Shown: positions 1 through 12,660 of the stretch, piece by piece | How the letters are laid out: every line of letters starts with the position of its first letter | Numbering within the stretch: the first letter of the stretch is position 1 | DNA from: Lutraria lutraria | Taxonomy: Eukaryota > Mollusca > Bivalvia > Venerida > Mactridae | DNA: 64,000 nt | NCBI GenBank assembly: GCA_964023205.1 | Contig: OZ026842.1 | Coordinates: forward strand, 6,672,408 to 6,736,407 | Direction: 5' to 3' | The notes under the pieces: model-generated | What the model was told of the DNA's origin: nothing | Seen by the model: only the letters and a program-made list of their open reading frames with translations | Databases searched by the model: none | Program-made: the position numbers and the translations under genes

Positions 1-2160
1 ACTTTCCATTCATTTAAAAAGGGACACATGTAATGCTTCACCTGTAATGTTGTTCACGGACTTTATTACACTGCATTTAAATAATACCATGAACTGAAGG
101 TTTTCATTTGATGCATTTTTACATAGGTTACAGTGCATAATTTTTATTTGGGTGCATGTTTTTCATAAATAATAAAACTAAAAAGAGCTTTAGCAACTGT
201 ATCTTTCTTATTAGGAAGAACACCCAAACATGCATTTTAACCGTCTTATTGCTCTACATGTGCAGTGTGTACTAAGTTATTCTTCAAAACTAAGAAGTTA
301 GAATGCCGGTTTCATATATTTTAGTATGATAATAAAGACAAAAATGTATAACAATTCTTGTCACTGATGGGATAAGAAAGTAGGGCAAGCAATAATTCCA
401 GTTAAGTCCAAAATGTTTCAAATCTGCAGTAAATATTTTGTGTTAAATAAAAAAAAATCTTACCTACCTATACCCACTGAAAATTCTCTGGGTATGGTTA
501 CCGCAAACAATCATTTTTTCTTCATGGATGCAAGGCCTTAGTACATTCAAAATTCATATGGAACATATAAAAACGTATAAGCCAATTGTGATGGTCTAGT
601 CTTTAAATCATTTTGTAGAATAGTCAATACGTATGAAACATAAATTAACATATTCATTATTAAATGAATGGAATATTTATGTTGATAGGAATATAGTGAA
701 ATATTGAGCAGCACATCTGAGATGTTTTGTCATGTTTTGTCAAACTTTGATATAAATTAGTAATTCATTGATCATGCACACATGGAGTCGATCACTTTTT
801 ATAAAACGATTTTAACACTTCTCATTGTATGTTGGGGCGTAGAATAAAAAAATTGGGCCAGAATGTTATATCATCTTATTATGTTAATGTTTGTTGTGAA
901 AACTTTGATAGATAGTGATAAATATAAAATCAAATAGTGAATCTATTAACGGGTTTATTATCAGAAACTTGTAAATTGATGTAAGGAATTTAAGCATATT
1001 GAATTTAACCGAGCGAGAATTCTATCAGGACTTTGATGTTTTGTAAATATTCATTGAATACCAGTAGCCCTTGGGTGGAGTTATTGTAATACAGTATACA
1101 ATAATATTGTGACTGCTTTCTTTCTGACTCGATGGCACTGGAATTTAATGATCTTTACGACAAGGGACGATTGTCTCTGTAAAAACCAGTGAATTAATGG
1201 AAATTGGATTATATAATTGTTAATTGCGTGCAATTGATTTCTAGAATATAACAATGATCGAGTGTATGGAATTTGTTGACGGATTCAGTAAAATAAACAG
1301 TGCTATATGTGTATATAATAAGAACATAGAAAATTAATTAAGTATGAATTTTTTAAAAGTTGCTGTTTTGGGTCAAATAGTATTAACTTTCTTGGCATTT
1401 TTTAATTTGTTGTCAGTCTTGTTTAAAATGACAAGAAATATCATGCATTTGAATCATTTGGAATGTGCAATTAGATATAACTTGAGTCTGTTTTATTTGT
1501 GGAAAAAAAAAGTTAAAAAATGATGTACATGCAATAATGTGTAGGGAAATGCTTCTACATTTCATGGAAAACAATTCTATTAAAGCTTACACCTTACCGC
1601 AACATTTGCATAATTCATTTCAATGCTTTCCATTTGTTGGTGTTAGTTTTAATGTGATAGTTTAACCTGTAATTAATCAAAATTCAATTAAAAACCTCCA
1701 CCTCTGATTTTTTTGTATTCAAATGTAAAAGTAATTGGATTTCAAAAAAGGGATCAATTTTTATTTGATTTATGGGTCTTGATGTGCTGTTCATTTAAGA
1801 TGGGTCTTCTTAAATAGAATTTTGATTTAAGTTTAAAAATTTGCATGTATTCAAATAGAGTGAAATATAGGTGTTTTGTGTTAAAAATAGGAGAATTGAC
1901 AGTATAATGTAGAACCTGTGGAAACTTGACTATGCGTTTTGAAATGGTTTGTAAAAATTCAGAAAACAGTGATTTATCAACTAAGCATTATAATTACTAT
2001 TCTAAAGCTTTAAACTTTTGTCTAAAGTTAGTTTTAGCGATGTAATTTGTTAACATATTTCAAAATGTATTAGACCTCTTATTATAAAAAAAATATTAAA
2101 GTTATAACAGGAAATTTCAGGTGCAAATGACATTATTCTGATTTAGCATCATGTAGCAGA
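1..2160. other. Non-coding, AT-rich, one old repeat
   Basis: No frame longer than background and no splice-flanked coding stretch. Bases about 205-410 share sequence with 23500-24165 (AGGAAGAACACCCAAA, CATGTGCAGTGTGTACTAAG), so they are an old dispersed repeat. Bases 470-545 resemble the GGCCATCC foldback family. Confidence 0.7.
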
Positions 2161-2168
2161 ATGATATA

Positions 2169-2428
2169 TACTGTAAATGCCCTATTTAACACCCTTACTC
2201 ATATTAATACTTCCCCATTTTTTGGGGGAAAAGACAATAATTATTTATAATTTAATAAAAATCATGAAAAATAAGTGTCATTTTTGCGTTGAACCAATGC
2301 ATGCTATCTTTGTCATTTAGTATTTACATGGTCATTGCATGGACTAAAATTATGATCAATTTCACTTTAAAACAGTCTCTAATAAATGCCCCCATTCCCC
2401 TGGGAGTTAAATAGGGCATTTATGGTAG
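2169..2428. mobile_element. Miniature inverted-repeat element
   Basis: Left end TACTGTAAATGCCCTATTTA is mirrored by AAATAGGGCATTTATGGTA at the right end. The interior is AT-rich and non-coding. The size (260 bp) and inverted ends fit a MITE-like non-autonomous transposon. Confidence 0.7.
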
Positions 2429-2984
2429 GTATGTACAGATGGCTGCAATAAAGCAGAATCTATTAAACTCGAATTCCTGTTATATCAGTGGTCCATCTTG
2501 TTCTAAATTCAGGTCTCAGTATGAATATTATTAAATTAATTTGGATTATACAACAAAAAACACAAATATACGAACTAGTATTATTATTTCATTTGTCTAC
2601 GTTTCGGCGCAACCGCCTTTATCAAGACATAACAATAAAATAATAAAATAACGGACGTTACGTCATAATGATTATCATATTAAACGTAACGTAAAAAGGC
2701 GGGAATGCGTGCAGTGCAATAACAAAATGTAATTAGTATTACGCTTTCAGATTTAAGAAATACAAATATATCCTATAGTAATATATGATATAAAAATTAT
2801 TTTTTTTTATGAATATTATTGAAATATAAGAAAGACTCATGCCTTATCTTACCGTATTATTTCTAATTTCCTGTGTGTACTCAAAACATACAAATATAAG
2901 CCGAATGATACTTGTAGATAATAGATTTTAAAAGAAAAAGACCTGACGGTGCTTGCTCAGCACAGTTGACCTATTTTTGTCTTA

Positions 2985-3245
2985 GTCAAGTTAGTGTCGG
3001 GAGATTTAAAACCCCTTCGAAAAAATTTCATGAGATCATGAATTTTTCTTGAACTATTTTTGCTTCATGAATAGTTCTTTAATCGTATGAATAAATATTT
3101 AACAGATGAATTATTATAACTGACTTAATTATAATGAGTAAAAGTTTGTTTTATTCAGCCTTTGGAAGTTACCGCCTTCTAATGGAATTCATGAAATCAT
3201 GAACATTTCTTGAACTAATCTTGAATACTTAATGAATAGTTCATG
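2985..3245. repeat. Repeat with palindromic TTCATGAA segments
   Basis: Holds two related blocks around ATTTCATGAGATCATGAA and ATTCATGAAATCATGAAC, each followed by a GAATAGTTC segment. A similar block occurs at 8990-9072. The terminal GGGG/CCCC-type flank (AAACCCCTTCGAAAAA) is shared. No coding content. Confidence 0.55.
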
Positions 3246-3469
3246 GATGGAGTTTGTATAACTATTTGACACTTAAGTGTCACTGCTGTGCAAACTCAAA
3301 GTAAATCTTGGACATATTCACAATAGAATATATTGTTTCACTCTGTTCTGTTCAGTTGGTGATTTCCTGTGACTTATTGGGAAAAAATTGATACAAGTGT
3401 CAGATACTAGTATAAAAGTAAACATTACATGGAGTCACATTGATTGAAGATACTGTAACTGAATTAAAA

Positions 3470-3629
3470 ATGGATGTGAGCGAATATTTTGAGTTGAGTT
3501 TCGATCATCGTGATGAATATCTCACTTTATGCTCCAGTTTTAATCCGCAAGACATGAGAAAAAGAACATACCCTATAGCTGGATTTATAGTTCCATGCAA
3601 ATGCTGTGAGATTAGAAAAAGGGATAAAT
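3470..3629 (+). CDS. Possible small exon, cysteine-rich, function unknown
   Basis: Open frame from ATG MDVSEYFELSFDHRDEYLTL, then KRTYPIAGFIVPCKCCEIRK, reaching a consensus donor GTAAGT at 3630. The frame is open upstream to 3422, and no clear acceptor is visible. Amino-acid content (Asp/Glu/Tyr early, four cysteines and basic residues late) is less biased than surrounding noise. If spliced to the CEP295 exon at 17013 the phase would agree, but one random exon in three would. I do not recognise a family. It may be a chance frame. Confidence 0.25.
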
Positions 3630-4255
3630 GTAAGTAGTGTGTTTATAGTAAGTAAACTGTGCAAATATATTCTTGTGTTACTGAAGATTGGTGTAGGTCA
3701 CATGGTCTGTAGGGCACCGTTAATTGTGTGGGTGGTGGTTATTTATATCATTTGACATTGTGGATAATGGCGGATCACTTGTGATGTTGGTGGCTGTGCT
3801 TCATCCCCACTGGTGCAGTGGCCTGCATTGGTCTTTACAAGGTAAAGAGATAATTTGATAACTTGTCTACCTTCACAATGAAGAGTACCATCAGGGGTGA
3901 TTATTCAAGAACATTTGTCTACCTTTACACTGAAGAGTTCCATCAGGGGAGATGATTTAATTACATTTCTACCTTTACATTTAAGAGTACTATCGGGGGA
4001 GATAATTTAAAATGACGAGTGGAGAGTATGATCGTAGAATGGGAAAATCAATTCATGTATTCCATTTCAATAGTCTAAAACATGATGATTATGAATAGCT
4101 GTCGAATGGCATATGATATTGACAGCATAAAGACAATGGTTTACCATGTATGTTGGCTGGTTAGATTTAAATGTATGAAAAAAGATCCTAAAATGAAATT
4201 ATGGTTTGATTTGTTGTTTGAATAATCATAGTACAAGATGTAGCATTTTGTGTAG

Positions 4256-5231
4256 ATATAGAATTGTACATCAATTAATGTTTGGACAGGTTTATGATAT
4301 AGAATTGTACATAATGTCTGGACAGGGATATGATATAGAATTGTACATCAATTAATGTTTGGACAGGTTTATGATATAGAATTGTACATAATGTCTGGAC
4401 AGGGATATGATATAGAATTGTACATAATGTCTGGACAAGGGTATTTTATAGAATTGTACATCAATTAATGTTTGGACAGGTTTATGATATAGAATTGTAC
4501 ATAATGTCTGGACAGGGATATGATATAGAATTGTACATAATGTCTGGACAGGGATATGATATAGAATTGTACATAATGTCTGGACAGGGATATGATATAG
4601 AATTGTACATAATGTCTGGACAGGGATATGATATAGAATTGTACATAATGTCTGGACAAGGGTATGATATAGAATTGTACATAATGTCTGGACAGGTTTA
4701 TGATATAGAATTGTACATAATGTCTGGACAGGGGTATGATATAGAATTGTACATAATGTCTGGACAAGGGTATGATATAGAATTGTACATAATGTCTGGA
4801 CAGGGATATGATATAGAATTGTACATAATGTCTGGACAAGGATATGATATAGAATTGTACATAATGTCTGGACAGGGATATGATATAGAATTGTACATAA
4901 TGTCTGGACAGGGATATGATATAGAATTGTACATAATGTCTGGACAAGGGTATGATATAGAATTGTACATAATGTCTGGACAGGGATATGATATAGAATT
5001 GTACATAATGTCTGGACAGGGATATGATATAGAATTGTACATAATGTCTGGACAGGGATATGATATAGAATTGTACATAATGTCTGGACAGGGATATGAT
5101 ATAGAATTGTACATAATGTCTGGACAGGGATATGATATAGAATTGTACATAATGTCTGGACAGGGATATGATATAGAAATGTACATAATGCCTAGACAAG
5201 GATATGATATAGAATTGTACATGTTATTTGG
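4256..5231. repeat. 36-bp minisatellite, about 26 copies
   Basis: The unit contains TGTCTGGACAGGGATATG followed by ATATAGAATTGTACATAA. Because 36 is a multiple of three and the unit has no stop in several frames, long open frames appear on both strands; they are not genes. The left end has longer variants with CATCAATTAATGTTTGG. Units are nearly identical, differing mainly at GGGATATG/GGGGTATG/GTTTATG, so recent expansion or homogenisation is likely. Confidence 0.97.
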
Positions 5232-5725
5232 ACTGTGAGGGATATTTTAGAAGAGTTTGGGTTTTGTTCTTTGTTTGTATGGTCACCATAAAGGTAATGT
5301 TTTGTCAGGTACTCTGCAATGAAACTTTTTTGGGTAAACTTAATAACAGCTTGAATAAGATTTTCCAATATGAATCATGAATTTGGTAATACTGAAAAAC
5401 TTATTTACACAGCAGTGACTGGTCTATTATTAGAACATATTACTAAACTTATTAGTACAGAGATTAAAGGATTTATTGTTTGTGTCATTGAATTAATACC
5501 TTCGTATCCTGTTAATATATACTTAAGATTTGTCATTCATGAATGTGCAGCTAAACAATGTTTACTCATTGTATTATAGTTCTTCACTACTGTAGATGTA
5601 ATTTTTGCTTATCACTGTACCTCATAATTTGGCCAGTCACTCATTCATGCGAGATTCTACTAGTTTGTCGAAAGGAAAGCTCGAGCAAAGCATGTCATAT
5701 AGGCCAATGGATGCGGTAGTACTAG

Positions 5726-5985
5726 TTTCAACCATGGTCTTAGTGCTGTGGTCAATGAATTAAGTGGCTTCAGCCAATGAATTCAGTGGTGTCAACCATG
5801 GTCTTTGTGCGTCAGCCAATGAATTCAATGGTTTCTACCGTGGCCTTAGTGCATCAGCCAATGAATTCAGTGGTGTCAACCATGGCCTTTGTGCGTCAGC
5901 CAATGAATTCAGTGGTGTCAACCATGGCCTTAGTGCATCAGCCAATGAATTCAATGGTTTCAACCATGGTCTAGTAAAGCTAAAA
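5726..5985. repeat. 42-bp tandem repeat, about 6 copies
   Basis: Unit contains CAGCCAATGAATTCAGTGG and GTCAACCATGGCCTTAGT. Divergence between units (GGTGTC/GGTTTC, CATGGT/CATGGC) is higher than in the 36-bp array. The open frame through it is a by-product of the 42-bp length. Confidence 0.93.
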
Positions 5986-6135
5986 GTAATTTTATAACAT
6001 CTACTGCATTGTATTTATTGGTTGCAAACAAAATGGACAAAGATTAAACCACTGTAAGTCATGGACAAACCATTTTGGTTACATGGGTTAAATCATCACA
6101 AACATTATCAGTTGATTTATTGGTCTTGGAGAATG

Positions 6136-6293
6136 TGCAGTCAAACCTGTGTTGGCGGCTACCTTCAAATCAAGGCCACCCTGGGAATCAAGGTCACTCT
6201 TAAAAACTTGATTTGATATTTAGAACAAATGACCTCCGAATAAAGCCCTTATTATGTATTTACCAAGGGTGGCCTTTGTTTGCATATTTGACT
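6136..6293. mobile_element. TACAGTCAAACCTGTG foldback element, copy
   Basis: Starts GCAGTCAAACCTGTGTTGG and ends GTGGCCTTTGTTTGCATATT plus TGACT. The two halves are rough reverse complements around a central TATTTAGAACAAATGACCTC. This is the most frequent family in the window. Others: 15677, 25941, 27871, 30915, 31869, 36163, 40172, 42913, 43672, 44840, 49400, 50449, 58533 and 60758. Confidence 0.85.
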
Positions 6294-6452
6294 AATTCCA
6301 ATATAGTTTAAGCTAAGTCAATCATGTTTGAAAAATACATTGTTACCTGACACTAAATATCCTCTAATTTTTTCTCTTTCTGATTGAGATATTTTTATCA
6401 GAAATATAGTACGGTCTAGTATAATTGTATTCTTTTGTGCATAATGATAACT

Positions 6453-6859
6453 TAGGCCATCCGTAAAAAAATGTTTATTTGCGGTTACCCTTCCCAGAGA
6501 ATTTCTAGTGATAGGTAGGAAATTTTTTTTAAATTTTTTTTTTTAATTTGAACCCAAAATACATGTTAGAATGCTATTTTCTTTAAAGAATTTTTTTTAC
6601 CAGTGACCAAAAAAAAATTTGTTGGAGACATTGATGCATAGGTTACAGGGTTCTCAATAACAACCGGCTGCCGGCTGATTTAGCCTCTTAGAAATGAGTT
6701 TTGGCCGGTTAGAAATCTCAAAGGTTAAACAATAGTATTGGTAAAATGCCTGGACCACCCCTAGCTGGCCTGTTAGTCTAGCTTTTGGGCCTGTTGGCCT
6801 CAAACTTATTGAGATTGCTGAGGTTACCGCAAACAAAATAGTTTTTAAGGATGGCCTTA
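6453..6859. mobile_element. GGCCATCC foldback element carrying a nested insertion
   Basis: Left end TAGGCCATCCGTAAAAAAAT and right end TTTTTAAGGATGGCCTTA are inverted repeats. The inner left part has GGTTACCCTTCCCAGAGAAT and the inner right part GGTTACCGCAAACAAAA. A second element at 6646-6820 has landed inside it. Confidence 0.85.
6646..6820. mobile_element. CAGGG-ended element with 6-bp target duplication
   Basis: Begins CAGGGTTCTCAATAA and ends TTATTGAGATTGCTG (imperfect inverted ends). It is flanked on both sides by AGGTTA (6640-6645 and 6821-6826). The interior has GC-rich CCGGCTGCCGGCTG. Ends and duplication suggest a hAT-like non-autonomous element; no transposase frame. Confidence 0.75.
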
Positions 6860-9227
6860 TAATGCATTTCTGAGACAAGAATTTATTATTTTGTGTTTTG
6901 ATTGAATCATATAAAAAAGTTTTTTTCTGAAATTGAGATTGCTTTTGTTAAATGGATCATGTTTAAACTGATTAATCTCTTGATTTAATGATACATGACA
7001 TATGATATAGAAATTTAAGCCCACATGGTACTTATAGTTTTTGCGATTTAGCCTTATTCAATTTTTTTATTTGAAATGTCATCTCCTAAATAGCTGCTCA
7101 TTTTGCAAGAGTATAATGTAAGTAGTTGACACAAAAGACTATTGGATTGGAATTCTATAAAAATTTTGACATTTTACTTTTTTATTACCATATTTTTGTA
7201 AAATATCAAACCATCAAAAATATTTTTTTCACATAATTTACATTGCTCATGTATTGCTTTTTTCTCATAATTTTAAATTATTTTTATTGCATTTTAACTT
7301 TCCTACTGATGAAACTAGGAATAATATCATTCTAGTGTGTATTCATGTTAATTGCTTACAATCATATTTCACGAAGTTTTTGTACTTTGGCACCTGTCCC
7401 AAAGCCCGTCTTTTGATGTCATCAGTACACGATGGCATGATAATTGTCGTAATTGATTTAATTTTGTTTAATAAAGCTTGTAGCGACTAATTAACTCCCT
7501 CTTGTAATGGGCATAAGATAAAAAAAGTTATTGTATAAAACACAATGCTTACATGAAACAACATGCTATACAATGTATTGTTGTCTAAGACAATGGCAGT
7601 ATTTGTAACCACTCGACCAAATATGGTTGTACTTTGTCTTACTATGTTTAGTATAATATTCAGAAGACAACACGTACCCCCCCCCCCCCCCCTCCTGTTA
7701 ACTGTATACGTAAAACTGTGGAAATATTTTGTTTATTTTAAGAATTTTCAAGAGGTTTTTAAGACTTTGAATGTAGATTGTATGGTGTTAAAGATTTATT
7801 GTTTATAATAATAATGAATTTGTCAATATTTTCATTGTACCATCTTTTATTTATTATATAGGATATTGACTTTGGAGGTTTAAATTATTGAAAAATCGTT
7901 TTTACGACTTATAGTAGAATTGACCTACAACTGGAATTTATCTTTGTAACTATTTAATGTGCATAAATGACTTTTTGAACAAATTTTTCGTCAATATTGG
8001 ATGTAACTTCTGTGTTGAGATTTGAAAGCTGTACCTACTTTTTGGATGAATTTTTGGGGTTGAAATTGCAAATTTAATGCTTCCTATCTTATACTTTTTT
8101 GACTTCTGCAATATAAATTAGGAAAAATCTGAACAATAATAAGTACATAAGTATATTATTTTAACAGGGATCAATAATATTATTGGTCTCAAGTGCCTAT
8201 TTTTATATTCAATGCAAAAAGGTTCTAACATAGATAGGAAAATTTGCAAATATTGAATTATAGCATGTGTGCAATTTGATAAATTTTATAATTTACAAAA
8301 TGATTTAGATAGATTTTTTATGCATTAAATCAATCATATAATATCTGTGTACTGACTATAGGCGGAGATTTCAAATCCGACTTTAAATGTATTTTTATTG
8401 AATAAAAAATGAAAAGAATTTTTAGACATGATGAATGGTAGATAGAAAATTCAACTTCTACTTTAATTCAATTGATTTCTGTTTCAGTATTATATGATCT
8501 TCGTGTAACTTGAATCATTTTACTTAACAAGTTCTTTCGTAATCTATAGTTACACAATTTAAGTGATTTTCATCTTAATGTTGATCTATTGAAACTCTTT
8601 AATATGGAGTACAATTAAATATCAATTATAAGGGTTAATATTGAATATAATAATACAGACAGGTGCATCAAGAAAAGACCAAATTTAAAATGGATTATTA
8701 TATGTAGTGCCACTGTTGGGTTATACGACTTGTCGTTGAAATGATGGACGTCTATTTAGACTGGTTTGTTGTATGAATATGATACAGACTGGTTCTATAT
8801 TAGCTACTTTAGTGTTGTCAAAGTAACTGATTTAGATTTGCGGAGGTATTTGTATAAAATTCCTGACAATTTTTGATTGACCTATTGTGCATATTATAAG
8901 AATAAAACAGCAAGGATGTATCTGGTGATGAAAAGTAAGTAGTTTGGTGTGCTTTATTATATTGACCATCCACTGTCAAACAGTTATTCATACTTCATGA
9001 ACTTTTTATGAAATATGCAAGAATATATTCAAGAAAAATTCATGATTTCATGAATTCCTTTCCAAGGGGTTGTTACAGCTTATATCTACTTGTTTGGGTG
9101 TGTATTGTTACCCCCAAAATGTATATGAAGCCAGTGTTAAATTAGCTTTAAATACTTTATGTTTAACAGCCCATTCAACAGGAGAATCAGGCATTTAATA
9201 TATCCCTACTCTTATTTTGAATAGTCT
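6860..9227. other. Non-coding, AT-rich
   Basis: No supportable gene. Contains a poly-C run (7677-7692) and a palindromic TCATGATTTCATGAATTCC block near 9040. Small open frames here lack splice or codon support. Confidence 0.65.
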
Positions 9228-9412
9228 TAGTGGTTCTTTATTGTGCACTGCGATTTCTAAACAAAGCACAGTACTGGGCTTGGTTGCGGTCATGGGGACA
9301 CTGAAAAAGCGTCCCTGAAATAATTGAAGCTGGAGGCGAGATTCGAACCTCAACCGTTCAATTGGTGGTCCAGCATGTTACTACTAGTGAATCAGCCCAC
9401 CTCTGTTTAAAT
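9228..9412 (-). mobile_element. tRNA-derived SINE
   Basis: On the minus strand a tRNA-like head with a B-box-like GAGGTTCGAATCTCGCC is followed by CAGGGACGCTTTTTCAGTGT and a tail. The plus-strand SINE at 39155 shares the CACTTTTTCAGTGTCC segment and CAAGTACTGTGTCTAGAAA. A tRNA gene is excluded because no cloverleaf can be closed. Confidence 0.7.
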
Positions 9413-10439
9413 GATATTTTTTTTGAGACTGAATGATGCATGAATTATAAGAACATGGACAAGCTGTCACTGATATGCCTGCTTGCTCAGTCAAAGGGTA
9501 ATCATGTGATTATGCTCAGCTCAAGGGGATGGGGTTATGACTTCCCATCAGGATTTGTTTGTGTTTAGCTCGGCTGTTTTTAAAGAAAAAGTCAAGCTAT
9601 TGTGATCAATGCGTCGTCAGCATCTGTGTCATTTTCATCTGTGCAAAAAACTTTAATGTAGCTCATAACTCAGAAATTATAAGTCTACAGTCTGAGAGGT
9701 AGCAACATGAAACTTCATTGGTTGGTAGATCTCACTGAGGCGGTGAACAGACAAGTGTTGGCACCATTTGTGGCGCTCTTGTTTAGGAGGTATTGCCTGC
9801 TTTTGTCAGATAAAATTATTGGTCAAGTTTTAGCAGCATAAACCAATCATTTAGAAAATATTTCTATCAACATTAAGAATCGGTTTCATGCAATATATGC
9901 AAGCCTAAAACTCACCTTAAGTTCTGAAACTTTAATTCTTTAAGTTTGAACATAATTATTAAGTCTTTTCTGTTAGATATACATGTTTATTGATAAATAT
10001 TGTGGAAACATGATTTATTTTTTCAAATGTATGGATTGAATGCTTTTTTGGGTTGAATATTTATAAAAAAATGTATATTTTTGGTGTTAATTTCAGATCT
10101 TAATTATCCATTTGTAAGGTTCATATTGTAGTCCTCTATTCTATAAAACTAGACATTATCTACTCCACTGAATTATCATGAGATATTGGGAGTTCAATCT
10201 ACCGGTATATTGAGCATACTAGTATACATGTATTGAACAATATGTTTTGAATATATTGTCATATGGAACATTATATACCTCTTGTCATTGTGTCATGAAA
10301 TCTGATGGTGGTGTATTTGCTATACTGAGTATATCATTAAGTTTATGCTATTATAGTTCATTCTGATATAAAATTTTGAAGTGTGAAATGACAATTGAAA
10401 AGCTTTTTTCTAGTTTAAATATGTTTTTAGCCAAATTAA

Positions 10440-10520
10440 ATGAAATTTTGTATGCACTTTCTTTGGTCCACTAAAAGTTCATTTGGTCCAGTAAAGTTTG
10501 CATTTTCTCTGGACCGAATG
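10440..10520. repeat. Fragment of GGTCCA dispersed repeat
   Basis: Contains AAAGTTCATTTGGTCCAGTA and CTCTGGACCGAATGTCCAGT. Related copies at 31255-31350, 33733-34012 and 47650-47945 share the GACCGAATGTCCAGT or rc segments and GTGGACTCGGTCCAGGGCTA. Confidence 0.6.
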
Positions 10521-10757
10521 TCCAGTGCTTAAAAAAGTTTTTTGTGAAGACTGGTGAAGGAAATCCCATGTTGATAGCAAATTCTGATGACAAGACCTTC
10601 CCTTTCAACAAACTCACTTTGTAATACACTGACAATCTAGCATGAGCCAAGGAGAATCCTAGATGTATATCCTTCCATATTAACACTCTTACACATTCAC
10701 TTCTCTTGTCTAGAAAACATTTAAATCCTCTGCAGGTAATTATACAATTAGACAAAA

Positions 10758-10892
10758 ATGGCAGATTTCCTCCATTTGTGAAGAAGTTGTCGGTTCCTTG
10801 TGGAAGAGTGAGTTAGTACTGGTTAGGATGCTGTCCAGGAAAACTGGTTTGGTGAATAACTGAAATATCATTGAAAAACAGTGTTAAATCCA
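10758..10892 (+). mobile_element. SINE body (Meta-like domain), headless
   Basis: Contains GTGAAGAAGTTGTCGGTTCC, then AGTTAGTACTGGTTAGGATG, CTGTCCAGGAAAACTGGT and the tail CTGAAATATCATTGAAAAAC. The same string of segments recurs at 16575, 24960, 34372 (expanded), 41155, 54262 and 62750, so it is the conserved central and 3' region of a bivalve SINE superfamily. Confidence 0.75.
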
Positions 10893-12500
10893 CTAAAAAA
10901 AAAGGTCTTAAATGTTTATTTATAAATTGCCTCCATGAGAATTTTTCGACTTTTGTGCAAAATTTATTTGTACAATTTTATGTATACTTTATAATCAGTT
11001 TTATGAATTTATAAAGACATAAATTATTGATTGGTAATATTACCCTCAGGAACAGATGATAGGGGCTGATATTTAAAAATGTATAATTTTATTGAAATGT
11101 TAATCATCAATAATGGAATGCCCATACAGACTCCATAGACCATGTAAACATATTGTTTTATAGACGATTGCGTCAAGTTTCTGATATCATAGGCTTGAAG
11201 AGGCTCCTTGATTTGAAAAAAAATCAGAATATGGTTTGGAGGTAATTTCGGGCAAGTTAATACTACACTATAACACCTTGGCTGTCAATGTGATCTACGA
11301 TGGTTTTGCGTTGAACTCTGATCGGTGACAATATAATATGAATAATTTTGATATCGAGCGCATGTATAATTATTTATTGTGAGATTAAGTGTAGGTAAAA
11401 TAATAGCAGTCGTTATCTTTATGTATTTTGTGTACGTTGATTTGTTTCATTTAGTGAACACTTTGTTTTTTTTCTTCAAGTACCCGATCTTTTGTGTAGT
11501 TAATGCTCCTTTGGGTTGAATTTCTGATGAGTTACTCAGTCTAAGATTTGGAATTTATTGGATTGTCAGCTTGAAACTATGAAATTAAAGAATTTAAAAT
11601 GGATTTTAAACACATTAGTGAAAGATTATCCGTGATTTGTAAAATGAAGTGTTGTTACTGGAGTAAACTGACTATTTTGTGTTTCTTGAAATTATTTTTT
11701 GGGGCTTGATATAATTAATTACTATCAATAATATTAACTGATTTATAGTAAATTATACTTAATATTGGTGCTAATTTCAAACTTGAGGAGTTGACTTATT
11801 GATAGGAAAATATTTTGTTATATATAAAAAAATTAACAAAAATGTTTAAAATATTTTTCGAGATGAAGGCTGATTCAGAATAAATCTAGTGCATGAGTTA
11901 GTGGGGTTTTTTTTAAGGAAATTAAGGGAAGATGTACAAAAAGTACACAAAAGGGGCAAATTTGGGGAATATTATTTACAATGCAGAAAGAGAAAATATA
12001 CATGGGGGAGGGCAAATTATAGCTTATTTTCCAATGGAAGACACTTACTAGACTGTCTGTGTCGCTTTCTTAGTAAAAAAAATGTTTTGTAATTAATTGA
12101 AATAATTTAATATTTAGTAAATTCATCGTGACTTAGTCAAATAACATGATATGAGATTAATCATGTTTTTAACAGTTTATTCATTATGTTTAATTAGGTG
12201 ACGCAGTGTTAATATTTCTATTTATATAAATTTTTGGCAATAACTTTTGAAATATAACACAAATGGTATGATATCGCCATTATTGTATTCAGTTTGACAA
12301 TAACTGTCAGTAATTTTTTTTTGATACATTTTATTTGATAATTGTCTTTAATTTCTAAAAACAGACTTAAACAAAAAACTGGAACTAAAAGAGTGCAGTT
12401 TGCCATAAATTTGAAGAAAATCATATCATATTATGATTATATTCAGAGTTGACAGATTTGAATTCATGAAATCTAGTGGATTATTTTGTATGTGTAGAGG
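10893..12500. other. Non-coding, AT-rich
   Basis: Nothing supportable. Frames at 11889 and 12218 (minus) are in low-complexity AT-rich sequence without splice sites or family resemblance. Confidence 0.6.
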
Positions 12501-12506
12501 GGGCAA

Positions 12507-12660
12507 TATTCCGGATATATCCAGGATTATCTGTCCTGGAAGAGCCAAGATTTCTGAACAAAATAAAAGTTATTTGATGAAAATATCTCAAGAAATGGCA
12601 AAGTTATGTTCAATTTAATCTGCTCTTAAGGATTTAAATAAGGAAACAATGTGGTTGATT
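12507..12660. mobile_element. GGCAATATTCCGGAT element, 5' part
   Basis: Shares ATTATCTGTCCTGGAAGAGC, AAAATATCTCAAGAAATGGC and GTTCAATTTAATCTGCTC with 14575-14802, 28515-28770 and 31384-31618. The 3' part is missing or diverged. Confidence 0.7.

Noticed and set aside
4465..5238. Long open frames on both strands with 12-residue repeats
   Set aside because: They arise from a 36-bp minisatellite without stops; several frames on both strands are open at once, so none is evidence of a gene.
5764..5997. Open frame with ASANEFSGVNHGL repeats
   Set aside because: Explained by a 42-bp tandem repeat; no start context, splice sites or family.
10471..10755. 94-residue minus-strand frame
   Set aside because: Begins inside a dispersed GGTCCA repeat and abuts a SINE; no splice or family support.
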